Source of the DNA: Spirochaetales bacterium
GTDB taxonomy: Bacteria > Spirochaetota > Leptospiria > Leptospirales > Leptonemataceae
NCBI GenBank assembly: GCA_024233935.1
Contig: JACKOY010000001.1
Span: 124,001 to 188,000, forward strand
Direction: 5' to 3'
DNA length: 64,000 nucleotides
Positions 44,539 to 52,210 of the stretch are shown piece by piece; position 1 is the first letter of the stretch; every line of letters starts with the position of its first letter. The notes below the pieces were generated by a model, which was given only the letters and a program-made list of their open reading frames with translations, ran no database searches and was not told the origin of the DNA. Position numbers and translations under genes: made by a program.

Positions 44539-44646
44539 CCGCCATCCCAATCTACCAAGCTCGCGACCACAAGGTGTCCGGACACGCGGCCTCAAAAGGA
44601 CCTGTCGGGATGACGGAGTATCGCAGTCTTGCTTGTTCTTCTCATC

Positions 44647-44721
44647 GGGCCTATAGCTCAGTCGGTTTTCGTTCTTAGCTCATAATCCCTTGATCCCTGA
44701 GTTCGAGTCCCGGTGGGCCGC
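44647..44721 (+). repeat. Degenerate tRNA-Met-like repeat, copy 3 (right flank of kdp island)
   Basis: This 75-base copy is identical to the one at 44780 and three substitutions from the one at 36120. It has the same loss of D and anticodon stems and a GGGCCGC 3' end in place of GGGCCCA. A roughly 60-base lead-in (CTCAAAAGGACCTGTCGGG... to TTCTTCTCATC) recurs before the intact tRNA at 44913, so the repeat unit is longer than the tRNA-like part. Confidence 0.8.
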
Positions 44722-44779
44722 GCCTCAAAATGAGTTGTCTGGTGCTGCTAATTTCGGAGTCTTGCCCGAGCATTCAATC

Positions 44780-44854
44780 GGGCCTATAGCTCAGTCGGTT
44801 TTCGTTCTTAGCTCATAATCCCTTGATCCCTGAGTTCGAGTCCCGGTGGGCCGC
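44780..44854 (+). repeat. Degenerate tRNA-Met-like repeat, copy 4
   Basis: Identical over 75 bases to the copy at 44647, with 58 unrelated or diverged bases between them. Perfect identity of two non-functional copies argues for recent duplication or gene conversion. As in the other degenerate copies, the anticodon-loop segment CTCATAATCCC is kept while the stems are lost. Confidence 0.8.
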
Positions 44855-44912
44855 ACCTCAAAAGGACTTGTCGGGATGACGGAGTATCGCAGTCTTGTTT
44901 GTTCTTCTCATC

Positions 44913-44986
44913 GGGCCTATAGCTCAGTCGGTTAGAGCAGGAGACTCATAATCTCTTGGTCCCTGGTTCGAGTCCAGGTGGGCCCA
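44913..44986 (+). tRNA. tRNA-Met (CAU anticodon)
   Basis: 74 bases that fold fully: acceptor GGGCCTA/TGGGCCC (one T-G pair), D stem GCTC/GAGC, anticodon stem GGAGA/TCTCT around loop CTCATAA (anticodon CAU), variable TGGTC, T stem CCTGG/CCAGG with TTCGAGT, and discriminator A. It lacks the A11-U24 and C1-A72 marks of initiators. It is therefore an elongator Met tRNA, or the Ile2 tRNA whose C34 is modified to lysidine; sequence alone does not decide. CCA is not encoded. It is the only intact member of the array. Confidence 0.92.
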
Positions 44987-45005
44987 TAAGTTTTCAACGC
45001 GGTCT

Positions 45006-45205
45006 GCGTCCTATAGCTCAGTCGCTTCTCTCACGAAGCTCCTAATCTCCTGGTCCTGTTCAGTCCGTCGTTCCCTATGGGTCGCGTCGGGGTGTTCAGA
45101 ACTTCCGCCGAAGCGAAAGTTCTGAGTCTCGAGTCCAGGTGGGCCCATAAGTTTTCAGCGCGGTCTGGGTCCTATAGCTCAGTCGCTTCTCTCACGAAGC
45201 TCATC
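45006..45205 (+). repeat. Broken tRNA-Met-like fragments with an inserted hairpin
   Basis: Three fragments follow the intact tRNA. A 5' half lies at about 45006-45058 (CCTATAGCTCAGTCGC...CTCCTAATCTCCTGGTCC). A 3' end lies at about 45126-45147 (CGAGTCCAGGTGGGCCCA), and a second 5' half at about 45167-45205. Between the first two lies a perfect 8-bp hairpin, CAGAACTT (45097-45104) with AAGTTCTG (45117-45124). The spacer TAAGTTTTCARCGCGGTCTG occurs after both the intact tRNA and the 3' fragment, showing tandem duplication of a roughly 160-base unit. No gene is seen in 45206-45428. Confidence 0.7.
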
Positions 45206-45428
45206 TATGCGATGGACCGCAGTCAGGGCTGCCCACCGGTTCCATGAAAGATTCGGAATGGGCAGCGGAAATACAATCTGTCCTCCTGTCCGCCCCGCCC
45301 GTACCTGGCGAAAGAGGGCGCTACACCCGATTGGCAAGGCGCCCGGCCGCGCCTTGAAGCGCGAGAAAAAATTGTTTGAGGGTCACTGCGCCAGTCTCCA
45401 CGGTTGGCGATCGACGCAGGGAGGTTGT

Positions 45429-46970
45429 ATGCTTCTTGAATTCCAGGGCGATGCTCTTATAGAGGCCGACGAGCAGGGGAAAACTTTGCTCGAGTATTCT
45501 CTTGCGAACGACATCCCGCACATCCACGAATGCTACGGATCAGCGCGCTGCTCCACCTGCCGTGTTCGCATTGTCTCCGGCGGTGAGAATCTGTCGGAGC
45601 GGAACGAGGCCGAACTCAGAATCGCCAAAATGAAGGGCTGGCCGGACTATATTCGTCTCGCCTGCCAGGCGCGGCCCACCGGCGATGTCGTGTTGAAGCG
45701 CCTCGTTCTCGATGACGAAGACATCCGGTTGGCCTGGTCCGAGGTTTCACGCTATCGATCCGGCGTCGAAAAAGAGATCGTGGTCCTGTTCCTCGATGTT
45801 GAGAAGTTCACAGGCTTTACCGAGAAGAACTTGCCTTATGACGTTATCCATATCATGAACCGGTTCTTCAACCGTCTGGGCGATGCGGTTCAGGACAACA
45901 ACGGTTACATCGATAAGTTTATCGGAGACAGCATCATGGCTCTGTTCGGCCTCGAAGGCGACGACGTGCGGGAAGCCTGCCTGGATGCGCTGAGCTGTGC
46001 CATCTCCATGCGCAATGAACTCGACTCGTTCAATATCTACCTGCGCGACAACTTCGACCATGAATTCTCCATTCGCATCGGAATCAGCCTGGGGCCGGTT
46101 ATTCTGGGCAATCTGGGGCACCGGGACCGGGCTCAGTACACGGCGCTGGGACCCGCGGTAAACACCGCCAGCCGCCTCGAAAAGGCCAACAAGGCAATTG
46201 GGACGAGCACGCTGATTTCGAGTCGGGTGTACGAAATTGCCGGCGACGCGATTCATGTTGGCCGGAAAGCGAGAGTCCAGTTGCGCGGCCAGGCGGAGCC
46301 GCAAGTCGTTTATGAGCTTGTTGATGTTGCGGGCGAACTGCAGAAGAAAATTGCAACACAGAGCGAACCGGGACGGGAGGCAACAACCCGCCCGGTAGGT
46401 GTGTTCGTGGCCGATCTACCAACCAGGCTACCGGCCTGGGAAACAGACAACGACCACACCGAGATAGGCTTCGAAGTGGATTACCTGACGACCAGTGTGC
46501 GTGGGATCTTTCGCGTTTACCTCGTAGACATTCGCTACGACGAAGACCATCCGGAGAGGACTGCACTGAGCGCCATTATCAAGACGTCGAGTGTCGATAC
46601 TTTCGTTGCCGCCCGTGACAATCACTTACGATCCGCAGACTTTTTCGATTCGAATAACTATCCGAATATGACCTTCACAAGCACTGCAGCCGAAGTTGTT
46701 TCTGATAACGAGATGAAGCTCAAGGGTAACCTGACGATCCGCGACACAACAAGGGAAGTGGAGTTCGTGGTTACGGTTTGCAGGCCTCTTGCCGACGCCT
46801 GGGGCGTATACAAGCGCGGCTTTGTTGGAGTCGCCACCGTCGATCGCTACGATTTCGGTATTCCGTTCAATCTTCCGCTACCGGCCGGCCCGAACGCCAT
46901 CGGTCGAGAAGTTCGCATTCGACTCGTCCTGCAGATACACCGGGCCGCTGCGACCACCGATGCGACGTAG
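45429..46970 (+). CDS. Ferredoxin-class III nucleotide cyclase-YceI fusion protein
   Basis: A 513-aa three-part protein starting at ATG 45429, preceded by AGGGAGG four bases upstream; longer in-frame starts run into the tRNA-like repeats. Residues 1-95 are a plant-type 2Fe-2S ferredoxin domain with Cys35, 41, 44 (C-x5-C-x2-C) and 79. Residues 110-305 are a class III adenylate/guanylate cyclase with metal Asp123 and Asp167, Lys163, and Asn245/Arg249 in 'VNTASR'. The preceding residue pattern is 'ALGPAVN' where 'GDAVN' is common. Residues about 340-508 match a YceI-like lipocalin domain ('TSSVDTFVAARDNHLRSADF', 'NLTIRDTTREVEFVV'). Redox or ligand control of cyclic nucleotide synthesis is inferred. 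Confidence 0.88.
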   Translation: MLLEFQGDALIEADEQGKTLLEYSLANDIPHIHECYGSARCSTCRVRIVSGGENLSERNEAELRIAKMKGWPDYIRLACQARPTGDVVLKRLVLDDEDIRLAWSEVSRYRSGVEKEIVVLFLDVEKFTGFTEKNLPYDVIHIMNRFFNRLGDAVQDNNGYIDKFIGDSIMALFGLEGDDVREACLDALSCAISMRNELDSFNIYLRDNFDHEFSIRIGISLGPVILGNLGHRDRAQYTALGPAVNTASRLEKANKAIGTSTLISSRVYEIAGDAIHVGRKARVQLRGQAEPQVVYELVDVAGELQKKIATQSEPGREATTRPVGVFVADLPTRLPAWETDNDHTEIGFEVDYLTTSVRGIFRVYLVDIRYDEDHPERTALSAIIKTSSVDTFVAARDNHLRSADFFDSNNYPNMTFTSTAAEVVSDNEMKLKGNLTIRDTTREVEFVVTVCRPLADAWGVYKRGFVGVATVDRYDFGIPFNLPLPAGPNAIGREVRIRLVLQIHRAAATTDAT

Positions 46971-47440
46971 CATCGCGCGCAAAGCGCTGTGTCCTGGGCC
47001 CCGGGCGTCACAACCTTCGGGCAGGGCCGGAATGCCTGGACCCGGTGTGCATGCCCGTGGGGCGGGCCTTGCCTGCATGCGATAGCCTTTGAACTCGCAG
47101 CCATGCATGTGCGCGATCGCCGATGTGAAAGTGAGCGAGTCGCTTTTCTCGTTACTGAAACAACCAGGCCCTCAAATTACAACAACCTGGGGCTTAGCAA
47201 AACCAGGTATCCGAATCCTGACTCTGCTTCGAATTCTCCGGAAGAATGAATCGGTTAAGATCTGGGACGCTAGCGCGGTGCCAGACAGCGGCTAACCGCA
47301 GGAAGAGGCGGACCCAGTATTGGGGAAGAAGTGTTGGACAGGCTCCGTACATGTGCGATATGGCATGAGCCGCATCGCGTTTGCTATCGACATCATACGC
47401 GAAATTTCTCCGGCGCTTTACTCACTCAGGAGGTGATTTG
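46971..47440. other. Intergenic stretch without recognisable gene
   Basis: About 470 bases between the cyclase fusion and the small lipoprotein. Short frames exist on both strands but none has a ribosome site with a plausible protein, and I see no RNA gene or clear repeat. The last 12 bases hold the AGGAGGTGAT ribosome-binding site of the next gene. Confidence 0.5.
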
Positions 47441-47710
47441 ATGAAACTCTGGACCATTTTGTTTCTGGCTGCTATTCTGGCTTTCGCCACTGCCTGCGGT
47501 GGCGTAGATTCGGAACTCGTTGCCAGTGGCAAAGTGCATTCCTGTGCCATTCAGGAACTGGAACGAAATCTCGCAGCCGATCCCGAAAACGCTGAACTTC
47601 AGAACGAACTGGAAGATCGACGGGCCCTTCTCGAAACGGTCATTTCAACCGGAGAAAGCCCTGCTGATCTGGCCACCGCAATCGCAGAGGCCGCCAGCAA
47701 CTGTCCCTGA
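47441..47710 (+). CDS. Small lipoprotein
   Basis: An 89-aa protein whose ATG at 47441 follows a near-perfect AGGAGGTGAT ribosome site by three bases, suggesting strong expression. The signal peptide 'MKLWTILFLAAILAFATAC' ends in a lipobox cysteine. The mature part is acidic and helical ('IQELERNLAADPENAELQNE'), resembling a short helical hairpin, with two further cysteines (in 'HSCAIQ' and 'SNCP') that may form a disulphide. No family is recognised. Confidence 0.75.
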   Translation: MKLWTILFLAAILAFATACGGVDSELVASGKVHSCAIQELERNLAADPENAELQNELEDRRALLETVISTGESPADLATAIAEAASNCP

Positions 47711-47791
47711 GCGTGCAGAGGCGTTGCCGCTGGTTCCCGCAGCGCGGGGCCGGGCCAGCGTCAACGCTTGCGGCAGCCCTATGCCTGTAGT

Positions 47792-48375
47792 TCAGTTGCT
47801 TCGTTCGGCCAGACGTTTAAGCGTGAGCAGCTGTTTGCGCATCATGACCAGGTCACCCCACGGCAGCAGCGGTGACCAAAGGCCCGTCAAGAAGCCCCGC
47901 GAGCGTCTTACGCGGAGTTTCACAATCAGCCTGCATGCGCCTTTCGGCGGCTTCGAGATAAAGTAGCTAACCGCCAGGCTTCCGAATAAGCGCTCGGCCC
48001 GGGTTGAGCACGTTGTCAGCGTCACATGCTCGTTGCGGTGAAATTCACAGAGCGCGAAGATTTGCATGAAGCGCTGGCCAGCTTGCAGCTCCTGCAACGC
48101 GGGATCAATCTGGCGAGGACTACGTCTGCCGAAATTGTCGATCCAGTCATAGCTGTACGGCGCAACCCGGAGCTGGCAAAGCCATTCGAATATTACAGGG
48201 GCCGACGCATGAACGGTAACCGCGCGAAAAAAATATCATTCGCATCCGCCAGGTAAGAATCGCACGGGAAAGCCCGCCTCTCTTCCTCCTCGGTCGTTCC
48301 CCAGGAATATGCGATGGAGGTCTCCTTCCGTCTCGGGTTCATCGCCTGGTTGCCCGTCGGCCGGATGCTTTTCAC
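47792..48375 (-). pseudogene. SRPBCC family protein, frameshifted
   Basis: Two frames on the minus strand make one START/SRPBCC-fold protein of about 190 aa. The N-terminal part (48375 to about 48225) reads '...SWGTTEEEERRAFPCDSYL' and the C-terminal part '...RAVTVHASAPVIFEWLCQ', 'LRVAPYSYDWIDNFGRRSP', 'FGSLAVSYFISKPP' and 'LLPWGDLVMMRKQLLTLKRL'. The break falls in a run of seven A (plus strand, near 48229-48235); adding one base restores a continuous protein. It may therefore be intact in the organism. The start is GTG 48375 or ATG 48342. Confidence 0.75.
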
Positions 48376-48412
48376 CTCCTCCCGAAGCGTCTCTTCGAGC
48401 GGAAGGCTGGCT

Positions 48413-48802
48413 TCAGCGAGCGCCGGCTTCCACGAGCAGCCTGGCGATCGCCAGATCCCCTTCGATCACTGCCAGAGCGAGTGGGCTCATGCCTTCCCTG
48501 TTCTTGTGCGAAACGTTGGCCCCGGCCTTGATCAGTTCTTCGACCGCCTTCGTATGGCCATTCAGAACTGCGTCAAAAAGCGGTGTGTTGCCGTGCTCAT
48601 TTTCCAGGTCGACCCGCGCCGCCTGACCCAGCAAGACACGGATCATTTCGATTTCGCCATTGACCGCGGCGGAATGCAACGCTCCCTGCCCGGTTCGTGA
48701 ACTTCGGTCATCAACTTTCACAGCGCCACCTTTGATCAGGGAGACGACGCGGTCGATGTTCCCCCTGCCGGCAGCATCAAGGAAATCCATCAGGGCATCC
48801 AT
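48413..48802 (-). CDS. Ankyrin-repeat protein
   Basis: A 129-aa protein composed of about four ankyrin repeats: 'DAAGRGNIDRVVSLIKGGA', 'GQGALHSAAVNGEIEMIRVL', 'HGNTPLFDAVLNGHTKAVEE' and 'EGMSPLALAVIEGDLAIARL', each with the TPLh-like turn and a following helix pair. No signal peptide is seen, so it is probably cytosolic and binds another protein. It is one of the few unbroken genes in this part of the window. The 223 bases to the next gene (48803-49025) hold nothing I recognise. Confidence 0.82.
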   Translation of the reverse strand: MDALMDFLDAAGRGNIDRVVSLIKGGAVKVDDRSSRTGQGALHSAAVNGEIEMIRVLLGQAARVDLENEHGNTPLFDAVLNGHTKAVEELIKAGANVSHKNREGMSPLALAVIEGDLAIARLLVEAGAR

Positions 48803-49025
48803 GATGCCATCCTCGCACCATCTTGTGGTTGATGCAAGAGTTTCTGAGCCGATCCCATCTGATTCGTATCAGGTCAGCGACACGCCGTATTTTCTGTACT
48901 GTCATTCCGCCGTGCGTACTATTGTTCGGACAGCTCTGGCCGCGCGTGAAATCGCCCGGCAGTAGCCGGCTCCCGGCAAAAATGAAACGCAACAGTTCAG
49001 CGCGGAAGGCCGCCAGTACCTGCAC

Positions 49026-49861
49026 TCACAGGCCAAAAACGCTGATCGCATTGTCGTGCAGGAAGCGTTTTCGTATGGGTTCCGGCAGATCCAGTTCACG
49101 GGCCTGTCCGGCGGTCCGGTCCCAGGGCAGATGCGGGAAGTTGCTTCCAAAGAGGACCCGGTTGCGGCCGAAGCTTTTCATGAATTGCAGGAGCTCGGGG
49201 GGATAGTACGACGGAAGCCAGGCAGACGTATCGATGTATACATTGTGGTGCTTCATTGCAAGGCCGATCATTTCGTTGGTCCACGGAAATCCAATGTGTC
49301 CGGCCACGATCTTCAGTTCCGGAAAGTCCAGGGCCACCTGGTCCAGATAAGGCACGGGTCGACCGGGCTCCGAAGGCATGAGCGGCCCGGTCTGGCCCAC
49401 CTGAGTGCAGAACGGGATGCCGAGTTCAATACAGGCCGCGTAGAGAGGGTAATAAAGTCGGTCGTTCGGCGGCAAATTCCAGAGCCAGGGGATCATGCGC
49501 AACGCCTTGAAACCGAGATCTTCGACCGCATGACGGAGCTCCCGTACGGCTTCCATCGGCCGATGCAGATGGACCGCCGCTACGCCAAAAAGGCGGCCGG
49601 GATAGCGGTGCACAATTTTGGCCAGCTCATCGTTCGTGAGTAGCCAGCCTTCCGGCCGGCACCAGGTGCACAGCAGACGCTCTCGATCCCGGCCTCGTCC
49701 ATGGCTTTGATCATTTCGGGGGGTTGCATGCCCTTTTCCAGCAGCCCGCCCGAGCCCGATCGGCGTAAGAGCGATTCCACTTCCGGGAGCCGATCGAAGA
49801 ATCCGGGCAGGGGCGGCTGGGCCCAGGCATCGATGACGGGAGTTCGTTCAGCGGAAACCAT
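49026..49861 (-). pseudogene. Amidohydrolase (ACMSD-like) family protein, one frameshift
   Basis: A metal-dependent hydrolase/decarboxylase-type TIM-barrel protein of about 278 aa read in two frames. The N-terminal part runs from ATG 49861 ('VIDAWAQPPLPGFFDRLPEV') to 'AMDEAGIES'. The rest continues 'LLCTWCRPEGWLLTNDELAK', 'FKALRMIPWLWNLPPNDRLY', 'GHIGFPWTNEMIGLAMKHHN' and 'FGSNFPHLPWD'. One C added in GTCTGC near 49680 joins them without a gap. The N-terminal H-x-H of many amidohydrolases is replaced by 'DAWAQ', as in some members of this group. The substrate is unknown. Confidence 0.78.
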
Positions 49862-49994
49862 GGCAACAGGCGTGAAACCATTCCACGTTACGGCGGATCT
49901 CGAAGGACAACAATAGAATTTTGCCGGGCCTCTGGTTACAGAGAGCCGGGCTCGGGTGCGGGGCGTCGGCCTTATGAGGGAAATATGTTGCCAG

Positions 49995-51329
49995 ATGATT
50001 CGTCCGGAAAAGAATCTTCGGCACGTCGCTCAAATCCCCGTCATGATACCGGTTGATCCCGCATACCAGGTCACTATTCACGCCCATTCCATTGGAAATG
50101 GCGCGGGTGCCGTAGTCGTTTCGATAATCTTGATTTTCTCCCTGATCTTCTTTCTATTCGCCGACCGGGAAACGCACCTCCTGTACTTCTCTTTCATTCT
50201 GATTGCGATGGCGCTTTTCCTGTGGGGATTTACGCTCTACGTCTCGGCTCGGACGGTTTCCGAAGTGGAGTTCTGGACCCGGGTTACGTACACCGGCGTG
50301 TCCCTGGCGCCGCTTGCGTTTCATCTATATGTGGAGAAGCTGATCGGCAAGCGGATCAAAACCCTTTCGACTTTCATTACGGCGCTGTGGCTTGCCTGTG
50401 CGGTCTGCATTTGGGTGGATCACGGGGCCCTGATTACAGATCAGCTCAAGACGAATTCAGATCACCCCAGTATGGTTAAGGGTCCGCTATTCGTTCCGTA
50501 CTTCGCCACGATTTTCGTGTCGCTTCTGACGTCCTATGGCCTCTTTATTCGTCACTTTGTATTCAATGTGAACTTCCGACGGCTGGCCTGGCCGCTCATG
50601 ATCGGATTTACGATCTGGATCGGCAACGGGTTCTACGACGGACTCAATGCAGCCGGGGTTGTTGGGTTCGGGACCGCGACCTGGTTGGGTCCCGTGGTTA
50701 TGGCGCTGATGATCGCTCTTTTCCTGGGACGCCTCACCATCGACGTACGCCGCAAACTCGTGCAACTAAACGATGAGAAAGAACGTCTCTACTCGAAGAT
50801 GATCCGGGACGGCCTGACGGGTCTTTACAGCCGCAGTTATCTGGAAAACGTGCTTTCCCAGATACTGGAACGACGACGGCGCTCGGTCGACGTGGACTAC
50901 GGTTTGCTTTTCATTGATCTGGACAACTTCAAGGCCGTAAATGACGCCCTGGGCCACGCTGCAGGAGACCGCGTGCTCTGTGGCCTGGCAGAGATACTGC
51001 AGGCCTCCTGCCGGGGTTCCGATGTGCCGGCCCGTTTCGGCGGCGACGAATTTCTGCTGCTGCTTTGTGGCTGCACGGTGGAAGGGGCAGCAAGCAAGGG
51101 CCAATCTATCATTCAGGCTTTCCGGCAGTTCATTGCGGAATCGAATCCCGGGGCCGGGCCGGCTGCATTGGGACTTTCAATCGGCGTCAGCCATTCCCAA
51201 TCCTGGCGCGGAACCCTGGGCAATATCGTAGATCAAGCGGACCAGGCGATGTATCGCGCCAAGTTAGATGGAAAAAACCTGGTGCGAATTCATGTCGACG
51301 CAGACCAGAACCCGGCGCAGTCTCCCTGA
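49995..51329 (+). CDS. Membrane diguanylate cyclase (GGDEF)
   Basis: Probable c-di-GMP synthase of about 444 aa. Seven TM helices fall at roughly residues 35-220, resembling the 7TM sensor unit of membrane histidine kinases. A short coiled coil follows, then a GGDEF domain with intact GGDEF at about 349-353 and 'FIDLDNFKAVNDALGH' upstream. An RxxD inhibitory site ('RGSD') lies five residues before the GGDEF motif, so product feedback is expected. I favour ATG 49995, 11 bases after GAGGGAA; GTG 49956 and ATG 50043 are alternatives. The gene is unbroken. Confidence 0.92.
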   Translation: MIRPEKNLRHVAQIPVMIPVDPAYQVTIHAHSIGNGAGAVVVSIILIFSLIFFLFADRETHLLYFSFILIAMALFLWGFTLYVSARTVSEVEFWTRVTYTGVSLAPLAFHLYVEKLIGKRIKTLSTFITALWLACAVCIWVDHGALITDQLKTNSDHPSMVKGPLFVPYFATIFVSLLTSYGLFIRHFVFNVNFRRLAWPLMIGFTIWIGNGFYDGLNAAGVVGFGTATWLGPVVMALMIALFLGRLTIDVRRKLVQLNDEKERLYSKMIRDGLTGLYSRSYLENVLSQILERRRRSVDVDYGLLFIDLDNFKAVNDALGHAAGDRVLCGLAEILQASCRGSDVPARFGGDEFLLLLCGCTVEGAASKGQSIIQAFRQFIAESNPGAGPAALGLSIGVSHSQSWRGTLGNIVDQADQAMYRAKLDGKNLVRIHVDADQNPAQSP

Positions 51330-51350
51330 CCAATCCGTTTCGGGCGGATT

Positions 51351-52073
51351 TCACCCCCGCAGGCGATTGGAAACTTCGATAAACAGGCTGATGCCAAAGT
51401 AGTACGCCACGTAAATCAGAGAAACCTGAACAAGCCAGAGCGGCGTGTGCGGATACACATAGAGCATCCCGAGCATTACGGCCGCCCATAGTGTGGTCAG
51501 CGCCACGCTGGTTCTTCGGAAGCGCTCTGTCCTTGAGGGATAGATATACTTGATTGGAACGAACACGAGCACAACCAGCAAAGCCAGTACGGCCAGATTC
51601 AAACGCTCATCCGTGCCCAAAAGCAAAAGATAGATTACTGTCACGTTCCAGTACGAGGGGAACCCACGAAAGTAGTGGTCCGAGGTTTTCGCGTCCTTCT
51701 GGCAGAACTGATAGGCGGAGGACAGACAGATTCCGGCCACACCCACAAGTCGAAAATGCTCCGGTAGGATCGCGCCGTGATATAAAAAAACCGCCGGAAC
51801 GATAACGTAGTTGAAGTAATCGGTCATGTTGTCCAGCAGCGCCCCATCGAAGCCGGGCAGCAATTCCTTGACCCCGACGGCGCGGGCAAACGTGCCATCG
51901 ACCATATCCACCAGAAGCGCAGCGCCCATCCAGAGAAAGGCCTCACGGAACTCATTGTTTACAATGGATTCGATGGCCACAAAGCCGAAGACCACGCCGC
52001 TGGCGGTGAACAGGTGAACAAGATACGCCAATGCCAGACGAATCGGTGGGCGGCTTGTTTCTGTCTGCGGCAT
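51351..52073 (-). CDS. pcs: Phosphatidylcholine synthase (CDP-alcohol phosphatidyltransferase)
   Basis: Integral-membrane enzyme of about 240 aa that condenses CDP-diacylglycerol with choline to make phosphatidylcholine. The CDP-alcohol motif appears as 'DMVDGTFARAVGVKELLPGF' followed by 'DGALLDNMTDYFNYVIVP', and 'SSAYQFCQKDAKTSDHYFRG' is typical of Pcs rather than of PgsA or PssA. About eight TM helices are present. ATG 52073 is preferred; GTG 52106 adds 11 residues. It is convergent with the GGDEF gene, 21 bases apart. Confidence 0.92.
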   Translation of the reverse strand: MPQTETSRPPIRLALAYLVHLFTASGVVFGFVAIESIVNNEFREAFLWMGAALLVDMVDGTFARAVGVKELLPGFDGALLDNMTDYFNYVIVPAVFLYHGAILPEHFRLVGVAGICLSSAYQFCQKDAKTSDHYFRGFPSYWNVTVIYLLLLGTDERLNLAVLALLVVLVFVPIKYIYPSRTERFRRTSVALTTLWAAVMLGMLYVYPHTPLWLVQVSLIYVAYYFGISLFIEVSNRLRG

Positions 52074-52210
52074 AGGGGATTTCGTGTGCAAGGACTCTGC
52101 ACGCACAGGCTTTTTTCATTTTATTCTGTCGGGATTACGCCTGCGCGGCCTTCGACGAAGGCCGGCAGTAGACCGGCTTCACTTGCATTCTTCCGGGCGG
52201 CGATCGGGCC

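Noticed and set aside
44590..45205. CRISPR-like array
   Set aside because: The repeats are tRNA-like, of unequal spacing, and spacers are themselves related; there are no cas genes.
47089..47295. 68-codon plus-strand frame between the cyclase and the small lipoprotein
   Set aside because: No ribosome site, no motif, and a composition unlike neighbouring genes.
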